The notes under the pieces: model-generated
What the model was told of the DNA's origin: nothing
The model's input: the letters and a program-made list of their open reading frames with translations, nothing else
The model's database searches: none
Shown: piece by piece, positions 7,787-14,667 of the stretch
Layout: every line of letters begins with the position of its first letter
How positions within the stretch are numbered: position 1 is the stretch's first letter
From: Candidatus Sphingomonas phytovorans
Lineage (GTDB): Bacteria; Pseudomonadota; Alphaproteobacteria; Sphingomonadales; Sphingomonadaceae
DNA length: 64,000 bases
Direction of reading: 5' to 3'
Assembly: GCA_029202385.1 (NCBI GenBank)
Contig: CP119314.1
Location: 3,164,501-3,228,500 of the forward strand
Position numbers and translations under genes: made by a program

Positions 7787-8911
7787 TTATTGAACGATGA
7801 TGTCCGCGTGCAGCGCGCCCGCGGTCTTGATGGCTTGCAGGATGCTGATCATCCGGCGCGTATTGACCCGGGCCCGCGACAGGCCCTGGACCAGATCGGA
7901 AACGGTCGTGTTGGGAAAGCTGACCACGGTGTCCCCGACTGAATCGTCGACATCCAACTTGGTGTTGGTGACAATCAGGCTGCGCACGTCGCTGGCGAAG
8001 CCCGAATAGAAATTCGGCTGCGACGCGATGTTCTCCGCCTTGATCGTCACCTTGATATCGCCCTGGGAGATCGCGACGCTTGAGATCATCACATCCCCAC
8101 CGGCAACGATCGTGCCGGTACGCTCGTTGACCACGACGCGGGGCGCGCGATCGGGTCGAACCGACAGCGCCTCGATCTGGGCAAGGAAAGTGGTGAGCTG
8201 GGCGGGGTCCCCGGCGTAGCGGATCTTCACTTCATCGGCGCCTTTGGCGATCGCCGAACCGAAGCCGAAACGATTGTTCACCGTCTCGGCGATTCGCTGC
8301 GCGGTGCCGAAGCTCGGGTCGCTGAGCAGGAAGGAGAGCTGGCCGTCGCTGCGCAGGATCGTTGCGTTGACCGCGGTTTCGACCGTGGCGCCGCCCTGCA
8401 GCATGGCGGTGGTCGGATAGTTGCGCTGCTGCTGGTTGAGATCGCTTTCGAAACTGTAGCCGCCAGCGACCAGGGCGCCCTGCGCCAGCGCATAGGGGTG
8501 CTGGTCAGGCCCGAGCATCGGCGTCATCAGCAATGTCCCCCCGGCAAGGCTGCGCGCATCGCCGATCGAGGACACCGTTACGTCGATCCGGTCGCCGACA
8601 TTGGCGGAAGCGGGCAAGGTGCCGATGACCATCACCACCGCGACGTTGCGGCTGCTGATCTGGTCGTCGGTCACGGTCGTGCCGAGCCGGTTGAGCACGT
8701 TGCGCAGCGCCTGCCGCGTCACCGCGCTGCGCCGCGTGTCGCCCGATCCGGCAAGGCCGGTGACGAGGCCGTAGCCGATCAGCGCATTCTCCCGCCAGCC
8801 GTCGAACCGGCCGAGACCGCGCAGCGACACTTCCTGCGCCGACGCCATGGCGGGAGAGCCGAGCGCGATCGGGACAAGCAGCAGGGCAAGCAACCTAAGC
8901 AAACACAACAC
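7787..8911 (-). CDS. flgI: Flagellar P-ring protein FlgI
   Basis: FlgI forms the periplasmic P-ring that acts as a rod bushing in the peptidoglycan layer. A Sec signal peptide is visible (residues 1-24, hydrophobic Leu-rich core ending AMASA). The mature part contains ENALIGYGLVTGLAGSGDT, NVAVVMVIGTLPASANVGDR and DARSLAGGTLLMTPM, all hallmark FlgI segments, and it ends LQAIKTAGALHADIIVQ. The 374-residue length is typical. The start is GTG at 8911, six bases after the flgH stop; the ribosome site is weak. Confidence 0.97.
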   Translation of the reverse strand: MLCLLRLLALLLVPIALGSPAMASAQEVSLRGLGRFDGWRENALIGYGLVTGLAGSGDTRRSAVTRQALRNVLNRLGTTVTDDQISSRNVAVVMVIGTLPASANVGDRIDVTVSSIGDARSLAGGTLLMTPMLGPDQHPYALAQGALVAGGYSFESDLNQQQRNYPTTAMLQGGATVETAVNATILRSDGQLSFLLSDPSFGTAQRIAETVNNRFGFGSAIAKGADEVKIRYAGDPAQLTTFLAQIEALSVRPDRAPRVVVNERTGTIVAGGDVMISSVAISQGDIKVTIKAENIASQPNFYSGFASDVRSLIVTNTKLDVDDSVGDTVVSFPNTTVSDLVQGLSRARVNTRRMISILQAIKTAGALHADIIVQ

Positions 8912-8917
8912 GGGAAA

Positions 8918-9496
8918 TCACCCAAGCCCGAGGAAACGGAACACTTTGTTGATGAGCCCGGGCTTCGCGCTGCGCGCGACGAAACCCTGGCCGTCATAAT
9001 TGATCTCCGCGTCGGCGACGCGGCTTGAAAGGACGCGGTTCTCACCATCGATATCGGCCGGGCGGATCCGCCCGCGCACGCCGATATTGCTGGTCTCGCC
9101 ATTGACGCGCATGCGCTGTTCGCCGGTGACGACGAAATCGCCATTGGGCAGGATTTCCCGCACCACGACCGTCATCTGGGTGACGAAGCGCTCGCTGCGC
9201 TGCACCTGGCCGCCGCCGGCATAGCTGCCGCCGACGCGCAGGGCGCCGGATTCGTCGAGCGACCCGGCCCTGAGCCCGCCGCTGAGCGCGGTGTTCTTCG
9301 ACGAATCCGTCTTCGCCGTGCTGGTCGATTCAGCCGCCTGGTAGACGACGACGGTCAGCGCATCGCCGACCTGGCTCGCGCGCCGATCGCTGCTCATCGC
9401 CGACCAGCCGCCACCCTTGTAGAGATCCTCGGCCCCGGCCGGCGCCGCGAGCGCCAGCGCGGCGAACATGGCTGAGGCGGCGATACGAGCGGTCAT
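8918..9496 (-). CDS. flgH: Flagellar L-ring protein FlgH without a lipobox
   Basis: FlgH forms the outer-membrane L-ring. The family segments DRRASQVGDALTVVVYQAAE, VREILPNGDFVVTGEQRMRV and RGRIRPADIDGENRVLSSRV are present, and the protein ends GLINKVFRFLGLG. Length (192) is slightly short. Canonical FlgH is a lipoprotein with an LxxC lipobox. Here the leader ends ALALAAPAGAED, a type I cleavage site, and the whole protein has no cysteine. The start is fixed by the ATGA overlap with flgA, so the cysteine is not missed by a wrong start. Confidence 0.95.
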   Translation of the reverse strand: MTARIAASAMFAALALAAPAGAEDLYKGGGWSAMSSDRRASQVGDALTVVVYQAAESTSTAKTDSSKNTALSGGLRAGSLDESGALRVGGSYAGGGQVQRSERFVTQMTVVVREILPNGDFVVTGEQRMRVNGETSNIGVRGRIRPADIDGENRVLSSRVADAEINYDGQGFVARSAKPGLINKVFRFLGLG

Positions 9497-10134
9497 TTCG
9501 TCCCTCCGATTTGCAGCGGCGCCGCGAAAACCCGGCCGTCGGCATCGCGCACGAAGACACGACGCCCGCGGCTCGGCTGAAGCGCGGTCACCTGCCGCTC
9601 GATCCGCACCGGACCGGCGACCGACACCAGCCGGAGCGCCGCACCCTTGCCGACGCCGGGCGCGGCCAATGGTGCGATGCGACCGATACGGGTACCGGCC
9701 GGCAGAGAGGCCAGCGCCACGGCCCCGCCAGCCGCGCGATCGAAACCGACTGAGCCGGGACGGCTTTCACCGCACGATGCCTCCGCGACCAGATCAGGCG
9801 TAATCGCCTCACCCTTCGCCACGGGACCCGCCAGCACGAAGCATGTACCGACGACAGGGGCGGGCGCGATGGAACGAAGGACGATCTCACCGTCCATCCC
9901 CGCCATGGCCGCGCCGGGCAGGCTGCGCCTGACCAGGCGTGCGAGCCCTTGCCGGGAAATCGTCACCGACGCCCCGTCGCGCGGCAGGGTCGCCACGATA
10001 CGGGCCCGTGTCCGGGCGTCGAGCATCGATCCGGTCACCACATCGCCGATCAGCACCTGGCGACCAGCCACCGCCACTTCAGCGGCGGCAGTGATCGTCG
10101 GGGCTCCGGCGGCGAGCAGGATGGCGGCAATCAT
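9493..10134 (-). CDS. flgA: Flagellar P-ring assembly chaperone FlgA
   Basis: FlgA is a periplasmic chaperone for FlgI polymerisation. The start is set at ATG 10134, ten bases after the flgG stop, giving a signal peptide (MIAAILLAAGAPTITAAAEV) and 213 residues; the frame remains open further upstream but runs into flgG. The C-terminal SAF-like region shows VAKGEAITPDLV, LPAGTRIGRIAPLA and VGKGAALRLVSVAGPVRIER, which fit the family, as does the end GRVFAAPLQIG. It overlaps flgH by four bases. Confidence 0.88.
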   Translation of the reverse strand: MIAAILLAAGAPTITAAAEVAVAGRQVLIGDVVTGSMLDARTRARIVATLPRDGASVTISRQGLARLVRRSLPGAAMAGMDGEIVLRSIAPAPVVGTCFVLAGPVAKGEAITPDLVAEASCGESRPGSVGFDRAAGGAVALASLPAGTRIGRIAPLAAPGVGKGAALRLVSVAGPVRIERQVTALQPSRGRRVFVRDADGRVFAAPLQIGGTK

Positions 10135-10144
10135 GCGAGCAGCC

Positions 10145-10915
10145 TTATCGACGCAGGCTGTTGGCGATCGACATGAGCTGATCGGCGGCCTGGATGAGCT
10201 GAGCGTTCGCGGCATAGGCCCGCTGCACCAGCATCAGCTGCACCATCTCGGTCGTCATCTCGACGTTCGACCGCTCGATCGATCCCTGCACCAGCATGCC
10301 GGTGCCGTCCTCACCGGCCTGCGCGTCGACCAGGCGCGCGCCGTCATTCGCCCGGTACAACCCGCCGTCGAGCTGCTGCAGCATCGCCGGATCGGAGACC
10401 TTGACCAGGGCGATCTGCCCCACCTCGACCGGGCTTGCCTCCCCGGTCCGGGCGCGCACCACGCCATCTGCGGCGATGGTGATCGCTGAGGTATCGTCGG
10501 GAATGGTGATGGCCGCCTTCAGCGCCATGCCGTTCACAGCGGAGAGCAACCCGTCCTCGCCGACCTTCATCGTGCCGCCGCGCCATAGCAGCGTCTGGCC
10601 GTTCGGCCCCATCAGCTCGATGAAGCCCTGCCCTTCGATCGCGACGTCCATGCTCGATCCGGTGACTTGCATCGTGCCGGGCTCGTTCATCATCGCGACC
10701 GAATCCGCGCGCACGCCCGACGTAGTCAGCGCCATGGTGTCGAGATCCGCGCGCGGCACATCCGGATCGTTGCGCATCGCCAGCACTTCGGAGAAACGCA
10801 CCTGCGACCGCTTGAACGCGGGCGTGTTCACATTGGCGATATTGCCGGCGATCACATCCAGCGCGCGCTGCTGCGACTGAAGCCCGACCGAGCTGATATA
10901 GAAGGCGCCGTTCAT
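10145..10915 (-). CDS. flgG: Flagellar distal rod protein FlgG
   Basis: FlgG builds the distal rod. The product has 256 residues, close to the usual 260. It starts MNGAFYISSVGLQSQQRALD and has IAGNIANVNTPAFKRSQV (about residues 23-40), the SSMDVAIEGQGFIEL strand near 87-101 and the C-terminal helix SNVEMTTEMVQLMLVQRAYA. Its start overlaps the flgF stop as ATGA. FlgG and FlgF are paralogues; the assignment follows the usual flgF-flgG order. Confidence 0.93.
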   Translation of the reverse strand: MNGAFYISSVGLQSQQRALDVIAGNIANVNTPAFKRSQVRFSEVLAMRNDPDVPRADLDTMALTTSGVRADSVAMMNEPGTMQVTGSSMDVAIEGQGFIELMGPNGQTLLWRGGTMKVGEDGLLSAVNGMALKAAITIPDDTSAITIAADGVVRARTGEASPVEVGQIALVKVSDPAMLQQLDGGLYRANDGARLVDAQAGEDGTGMLVQGSIERSNVEMTTEMVQLMLVQRAYAANAQLIQAADQLMSIANSLRR

Positions 10916-11619
10916 CGCCCGCTCTGCCCGAATGTCGTGATCGCGCGACCGAGCAGATCGTCATAGGTCTGCACCAGCCGGGCCCCGCTTTCCGCCTGGC
11001 GTAGCGCGGCCATCATCGTCACCATCTCATCGCCGACCGAGACGTTCGACGCCTCGGTCATGCCCTGTCGCACCAGCGGATCGGCCACTTCTTCGGCCTC
11101 GCCAGTGCCGAGCCTGAACAGCGAGCCGTCGATCGCCTCGATCGCGCCGGCACTCGCCTGGAATACCCCGATCCGTGCGACCGGGCGGTCGCCATCAAGC
11201 ACCGTGCCGTCGGCGAGGATCTCGACGCCCGCATGCTCAAGCACCAGATCACCGCCGCCCGCCTGTTGCAGCACCTGGCCCTGCGCCGTGACGACGGTGC
11301 CGTTGGCGCCGAGCTGGAACTGGCCCTGGCGCGAATAGACCATCGCATTGCCGTCCCGCAGCTTGAAGAAGCCGTCGCCGCTGATCGCGATGTCGAGCGG
11401 ATTGCCGGTATCGACCATCTTGCCCTGGGCGAGATCCGGCCTGAGCCGCATCACGAGCCCGCCGATCATATCGGCCCGATCCCGCGATACGAGCGAAGCG
11501 AAACTGATCTGGCGCTTGTAGCCCGGCGTCGAAACATTGGATATATTTGCTGAAACTGCGGCGAGGCGTCTTTCGGACGCGCTGAGAATCGCAGTCGCGG
11601 CTTCCACCAAGCCAGTCAT
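10912..11619 (-). CDS. flgF: Flagellar proximal rod protein FlgF
   Basis: FlgF is a rod protein paralogous to FlgG. The start is placed at ATG 11619 because a GGGGGGA ribosome-binding sequence lies six bases upstream; an in-frame GTG/ATG further up gives an unlikely leader. The 235-residue protein has LAAVSANISNVSTPGYKRQI, GNPLDIAISGDGFFKLRDG and SNVSVGDEMVTMMAALRQAE. It is the first gene of the operon and lies about 45 bases downstream of a sigma-54-like promoter. Confidence 0.92.
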   Translation of the reverse strand: MTGLVEAATAILSASERRLAAVSANISNVSTPGYKRQISFASLVSRDRADMIGGLVMRLRPDLAQGKMVDTGNPLDIAISGDGFFKLRDGNAMVYSRQGQFQLGANGTVVTAQGQVLQQAGGGDLVLEHAGVEILADGTVLDGDRPVARIGVFQASAGAIEAIDGSLFRLGTGEAEEVADPLVRQGMTEASNVSVGDEMVTMMAALRQAESGARLVQTYDDLLGRAITTFGQSGR

Positions 11620-11663
11620 AATTTCCCCCCGGAATACCGTCCCAATATGAGACACATGATCCC

Positions 11664-11679
11664 GGCACGGTCAACGCCA
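11664..11679 (-). promoter_or_regulatory. Candidate sigma-54 promoter of the flagellar operon
   Basis: On the minus strand the sequence TGGCGTTGACCGTGCC has GG and GC twelve bases apart, as in the -24/-12 consensus TGGCACG-N4-TTGC (TGGC exact, TGC of TTGC present). It sits about 45 bases before the flgF start, so the implied start of transcription leaves a leader of about 30 bases. Alphaproteobacterial hook and basal-body operons are often sigma-54 dependent. Confidence 0.5.
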
Positions 11680-12023
11680 CTTTGGTTCTATCTTGCTCGA
11701 TTTGAACGAATAGGTCCGGAATCAGCCGGATTCCGGGCGGAAATTTATTTTACGACGGTCATGGTTTTTGACGATTCGGACCGCCCCCAGCGATATCGCC
11801 ATCCGCATCGGAGAATCGTTTCGATAGCGGCACGAATGGGTCGCCGGGCGCCGCCAAGCTCGCCGGCTTTTCTCCCGGCGCCGGCAAAGAATGCGGTTGG
11901 CCAAGATTGCGACGAAGCGCGGAACAATCGCGAATCTACTGTGTTCTACGTCGAGGTGTGCAGGAAATACGATCAAGCACCTGACTCGAGAGGAGTCCAA
12001 GGCCAGGTAAACGGAGACTGACA
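11680..12023. other. Intergenic region upstream of the flagellar operon
   Basis: About 340 bases without a convincing gene. It is less GC-rich than its surroundings near 11690-11770. Open frames on both strands lack ribosome sites and family features. It probably carries activator sites for the flgF promoter and the promoter of the small gene at 12024, but I could not identify a specific site. Confidence 0.4.
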
Positions 12024-12176
12024 ATGAACGGCACCATCTATTTCCGAGCCGATCACGAGCTTGTCGGCAGGGTTCTGGCGGAGAAGCTTCGCCTGCGCGC
12101 CGAACAGCGCGGCGTGGGCGACAGCTTCCGGATCGCGGGGCCGCGTCGCCGCCCCTTTGCGACCCTTCCCGCCTGA
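12024..12176 (+). CDS. Small hypothetical protein, 50 residues
   Basis: An ATG preceded nine bases upstream by GGAG opens a 50-residue frame starting MNGTIYFRADHELVGRVLAE and ending RRRPFATLPA. The first half looks like a short strand plus an amphipathic Arg/Leu helix (KLRLRAEQRG); there is no signal peptide or membrane segment. Codon use is GC3-rich like its neighbours. It stands alone between the flagellar promoter region and a convergent L,D-transpeptidase-like gene. Function unknown; the good ribosome site is the main support. Confidence 0.45.
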   Translation: MNGTIYFRADHELVGRVLAEKLRLRAEQRGVGDSFRIAGPRRRPFATLPA

Positions 12177-12207
12177 TCAGCGCTGCGCGCGCGGTGGTGA
12201 CGCCGCG

Positions 12208-12849
12208 CTAGATCTTCGCCGAGAAGAGCATTCGCCCGGGCCCGAGCCGGTCGAACAGGAGGTCGATTTCCGCCTCGCCCACGACGAAGCAGCCGTCGCT
12301 GCGGCCAAGCACCGGCTGGCTTAGCAGGATGTCCGGGTTGGCGTACCAGGCGCAGTGAATGACGATGGCGCGGCTTTCCGCGTTGTTGTTGGTAGCGTCC
12401 AGGCCGATCAGGCGCTGAGACACGCCATGGTCACTGGTATAATAGTCCGATGTCAGGAAAGCCCCCTCCGAAGAGGCAAGCGAGCCCTCGTCGTTCGAGA
12501 AGCGCCGCACCCATCCGCTATGGTCGGGGTCTGACCCCTTGCCGTGCGCCACGAGCAAGCTGACGGTGGCCCCGTTACGCAGATCGACCAGATAGAGGCG
12601 CGGCTGGAAGGACGGCGCGCTGAAGTCGGCGATGGCGATACGATCAGCGAACTCGATCCGATGGCGATGCCGGTCGAGCGCGACCAGCGCCTGGCCAAGC
12701 AAGGCTGGGGGCGTTTTGCAAGGCGCGCTGATCGGCGGGAAATCCTGCGCCATGGCGGCGTTGCCAGGGAAGTCGGGCAGCACGAATGACGCGGTCAGCG
12801 CAGCGGCGACACCCGCGCTGTTGCGCAGGACCGCGCGCCGCGACGGCAT
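12208..12849 (-). CDS. Murein L,D-transpeptidase catalytic-domain family protein (YkuD_2 type)
   Basis: Probably an exported enzyme acting on peptidoglycan cross-links. The start is placed at ATG 12849, giving MPSRRAVLRNSAGVAAALTA, which looks like a twin-arginine type leader ending near AMA. The mature part has RLYLVDLRNGATVSLLVAHG, AFLTSDYYTSDHGVSQRLIG, HCAWYANPD and RSDGCFVV. The His-Gly of VAHG and the S-x-G-C of RSDGCF match the YkuD_2 family. At 213 residues it is typical. It is divergent from the second L,D-transpeptidase gene, with 192 bases between them. Confidence 0.82.
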   Translation of the reverse strand: MPSRRAVLRNSAGVAAALTASFVLPDFPGNAAMAQDFPPISAPCKTPPALLGQALVALDRHRHRIEFADRIAIADFSAPSFQPRLYLVDLRNGATVSLLVAHGKGSDPDHSGWVRRFSNDEGSLASSEGAFLTSDYYTSDHGVSQRLIGLDATNNNAESRAIVIHCAWYANPDILLSQPVLGRSDGCFVVGEAEIDLLFDRLGPGRMLFSAKI

Positions 12850-13041
12850 CCTGTCCCCATCCAGCATTGGCCCATGTCGCACTGGCACGCCTCGACCGTC
12901 CTCGGGGCCGGGATAGCAGATTTGGCCCTCGATTCCCGGATAAAGTTGCGGCACATATTAACCATTCGACCACCCGGGCGCCAAGGCGGGGTGGCCGATC
13001 GACAGTCCCGATCGGCAACCCCGATCGACAACGAGGTGCGC

Positions 13042-13683
13042 ATGGCCCTGTCCCGGAGTTCGACCTGGCCTCTCGCCGCGATGCTCCTGCTTGCCTGGAC
13101 CGCGACGCCGGCCCTTGCAGCGGACGGCGCCCCGTTCACCATGGACGTGGCCGCGACGCTCGAACCCGGCCAGTTCGTCTGGAACGACACCGGCGGCGGC
13201 GGTGACATCCGCATCCTGGTCAGCATCCCGCTCCAGCGCGCCTATGTCTATCGCGGCGATGCGCTGATCGGCCTTTCGCCGATTTCCAGCGGCGCCCCCG
13301 GTTTCGACACCCCGGTGGGCGCCTTCACCATCCTCGAAAAGGATGCGGACCACCGCTCCAACATCTATTCGAACGCACCCATGCCGTTCATGCTGCGCCT
13401 CACCTGGGACGGGATCGCGCTGCACGCCGGCAGGAACCCCGGCTATCCCGCCTCTCACGGATGCGTACGACTGCCGGTCGCCTTTGCCAGGAAGCTGTTC
13501 TCGATCATCAGCCTCGGCGCGCAGGTGATCGTCACCGACGACTATACCGATCCGCTCTCCATGCCGCAGTCGCCCGACATGACGATCGCCTCCGCCCGGG
13601 CCGTGCCGTCGGGGATGGTGCCGCTCGACATTGCGCGCCGCGCCGCAGCATCAGCCATCGCCTGGACAGCCGTCGGGCGGTAA
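13042..13683 (+). CDS. L,D-transpeptidase (YkuD domain)
   Basis: Exported transpeptidase forming 3-3 peptidoglycan cross-links or anchoring proteins to murein. The start is ATG 13042 with GAGG seven bases upstream, giving a clear signal peptide (LAAMLLLAWTATPALA) and 213 residues. The domain shows RILVSIPLQRAYVYRGDALI, SSGAPGFDTPVGAFTIL and the catalytic motif IALHAGRNPGYPASHGCVRL, with the expected His, Ser, Gly, Cys and Arg. It is divergent from a YkuD_2-type gene at 12208-12849 of identical length. Confidence 0.93.
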   Translation: MALSRSSTWPLAAMLLLAWTATPALAADGAPFTMDVAATLEPGQFVWNDTGGGGDIRILVSIPLQRAYVYRGDALIGLSPISSGAPGFDTPVGAFTILEKDADHRSNIYSNAPMPFMLRLTWDGIALHAGRNPGYPASHGCVRLPVAFARKLFSIISLGAQVIVTDDYTDPLSMPQSPDMTIASARAVPSGMVPLDIARRAAASAIAWTAVGR

Positions 13684-13793
13684 CCGTCGATCGCCTCCAC
13701 GAGATAGAATCTGCCGGGCACGTTGCCATCCTTGTTGCTTCCGATCATGCTGCAACGCACAATCGATCGATTGATGCGTAAAGGGGACAGGGC

Positions 13794-14288
13794 ATGAACG
13801 ATTCGGGCATCAGCGATATCGATGCGATCGACTATCGAATCCTCCGCGAGCTGGCGAGCGACGGGCGCGCCTCCGATGTGGCACTGAGCGAGCGGGTCCA
13901 TCTGTCGAGCACGGCGGTTGCCCGGCGCCGCAAGATCCTGGAAGAGCGCGGCGCGGTGCGCGGCTATTCGGCCGATCTCGACATGGCCCGGCTTGGCTTC
14001 GGCATCGTCGTGATCGTGATGATCGAGCTTCGTTCCCAGGCCGAGAACGTGCTGATGGAATTCGAGACGGCGGTCGTGAAGTGCCCGTCAATGTCCTATT
14101 GCAGCTTCGTCTCCGGCAATGTCGACTTCCTGATGATCGTCCATGTGAAGTCGTTCGAGGATTACGACCGTGTCTATCGCAGCGAGCTCTCCATGCTGCC
14201 GCACGTCGCCAAGATTCGCAGCAGCTTCGTGATGCGCGAGGTCGCGCAACGCTCGGTTCCGCCCGTGCTGCTCACCGGCCCGGCATAG
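13794..14288 (+). CDS. Lrp/AsnC family transcriptional regulator
   Basis: A DNA-binding regulator normally responding to an amino acid. The 164-residue product opens with IDAIDYRILRELASDGRASD and the helix-turn-helix VALSERVHLSSTAVARRRKI (about residues 27-47), then RGYSADLDMARLGFGIVVIV and a RAM-type ligand domain (CSFVSGNVDFLMIVHVKSFE). Length is typical. It lies 380 bases before a TonB-dependent receptor, amidohydrolase and metalloprotease on the same strand. Such regulators often control peptide and amino-acid uptake, so control of this block is likely but not proven. Confidence 0.93.
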   Translation: MNDSGISDIDAIDYRILRELASDGRASDVALSERVHLSSTAVARRRKILEERGAVRGYSADLDMARLGFGIVVIVMIELRSQAENVLMEFETAVVKCPSMSYCSFVSGNVDFLMIVHVKSFEDYDRVYRSELSMLPHVAKIRSSFVMREVAQRSVPPVLLTGPA

Positions 14289-14667
14289 GCCGTTCCACCG
14301 ATTCGGACCGAATCCGGTTGCAATGTGGGAATCGGGCTAGCTGGCGTCGAGCAGCACCCGAAACCTGCGCCCTATTCATAGTTTTTGAAATATTCCACGC
14401 AAACGACGTAATTCTACGCGTGAAAATAGCGACATCCCCCAACTAAACTCTGCTAATCTTGCGCCGGGGCAGTTCCGAAGAGAGTTACCCCACCGGGAGA
14501 ATCCATAATGCGAGACACCAACCGGGTACCGGCGCACCGCGTCGGCGCCACAGGTGAAGTGCGCGTTGAATATATCAGCCAGTAACGGGTGCGTGTGAAA
14601 ACAATGTTCTAAATGAACAGGAAGAAGGGAGAGGTTGCCCAGGGAGTAACAATAATCGGGGGCGACC
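14289..14667. other. Leader region of the TonB-receptor block
   Basis: About 380 bases between the Lrp-type regulator and the receptor gene. It holds a short perfect dyad (GATTCGG-A-CCGAATC, 14300-14314), an AT-richer stretch around 14380-14450 likely to contain the receptor promoter, and the 25-codon ORF listed separately. No confident -35/-10 pair could be named. Confidence 0.45.
14508..14585 (+). CDS. Possible 25-residue leader peptide upstream of the TonB receptor
   Basis: ATG 14508 is preceded by GGGAGA nine bases upstream and opens a 25-codon frame (MRDTNRVPAHRVGATGEVRV, then five more residues and TAA). It ends 82 bases before the receptor start. The peptide is Arg/Val-rich with no hydrophobic segment. 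It may be a translated leader affecting the receptor mRNA, or chance. The only support is the ribosome site and position. Confidence 0.3.
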   Translation: MRDTNRVPAHRVGATGEVRVEYISQ

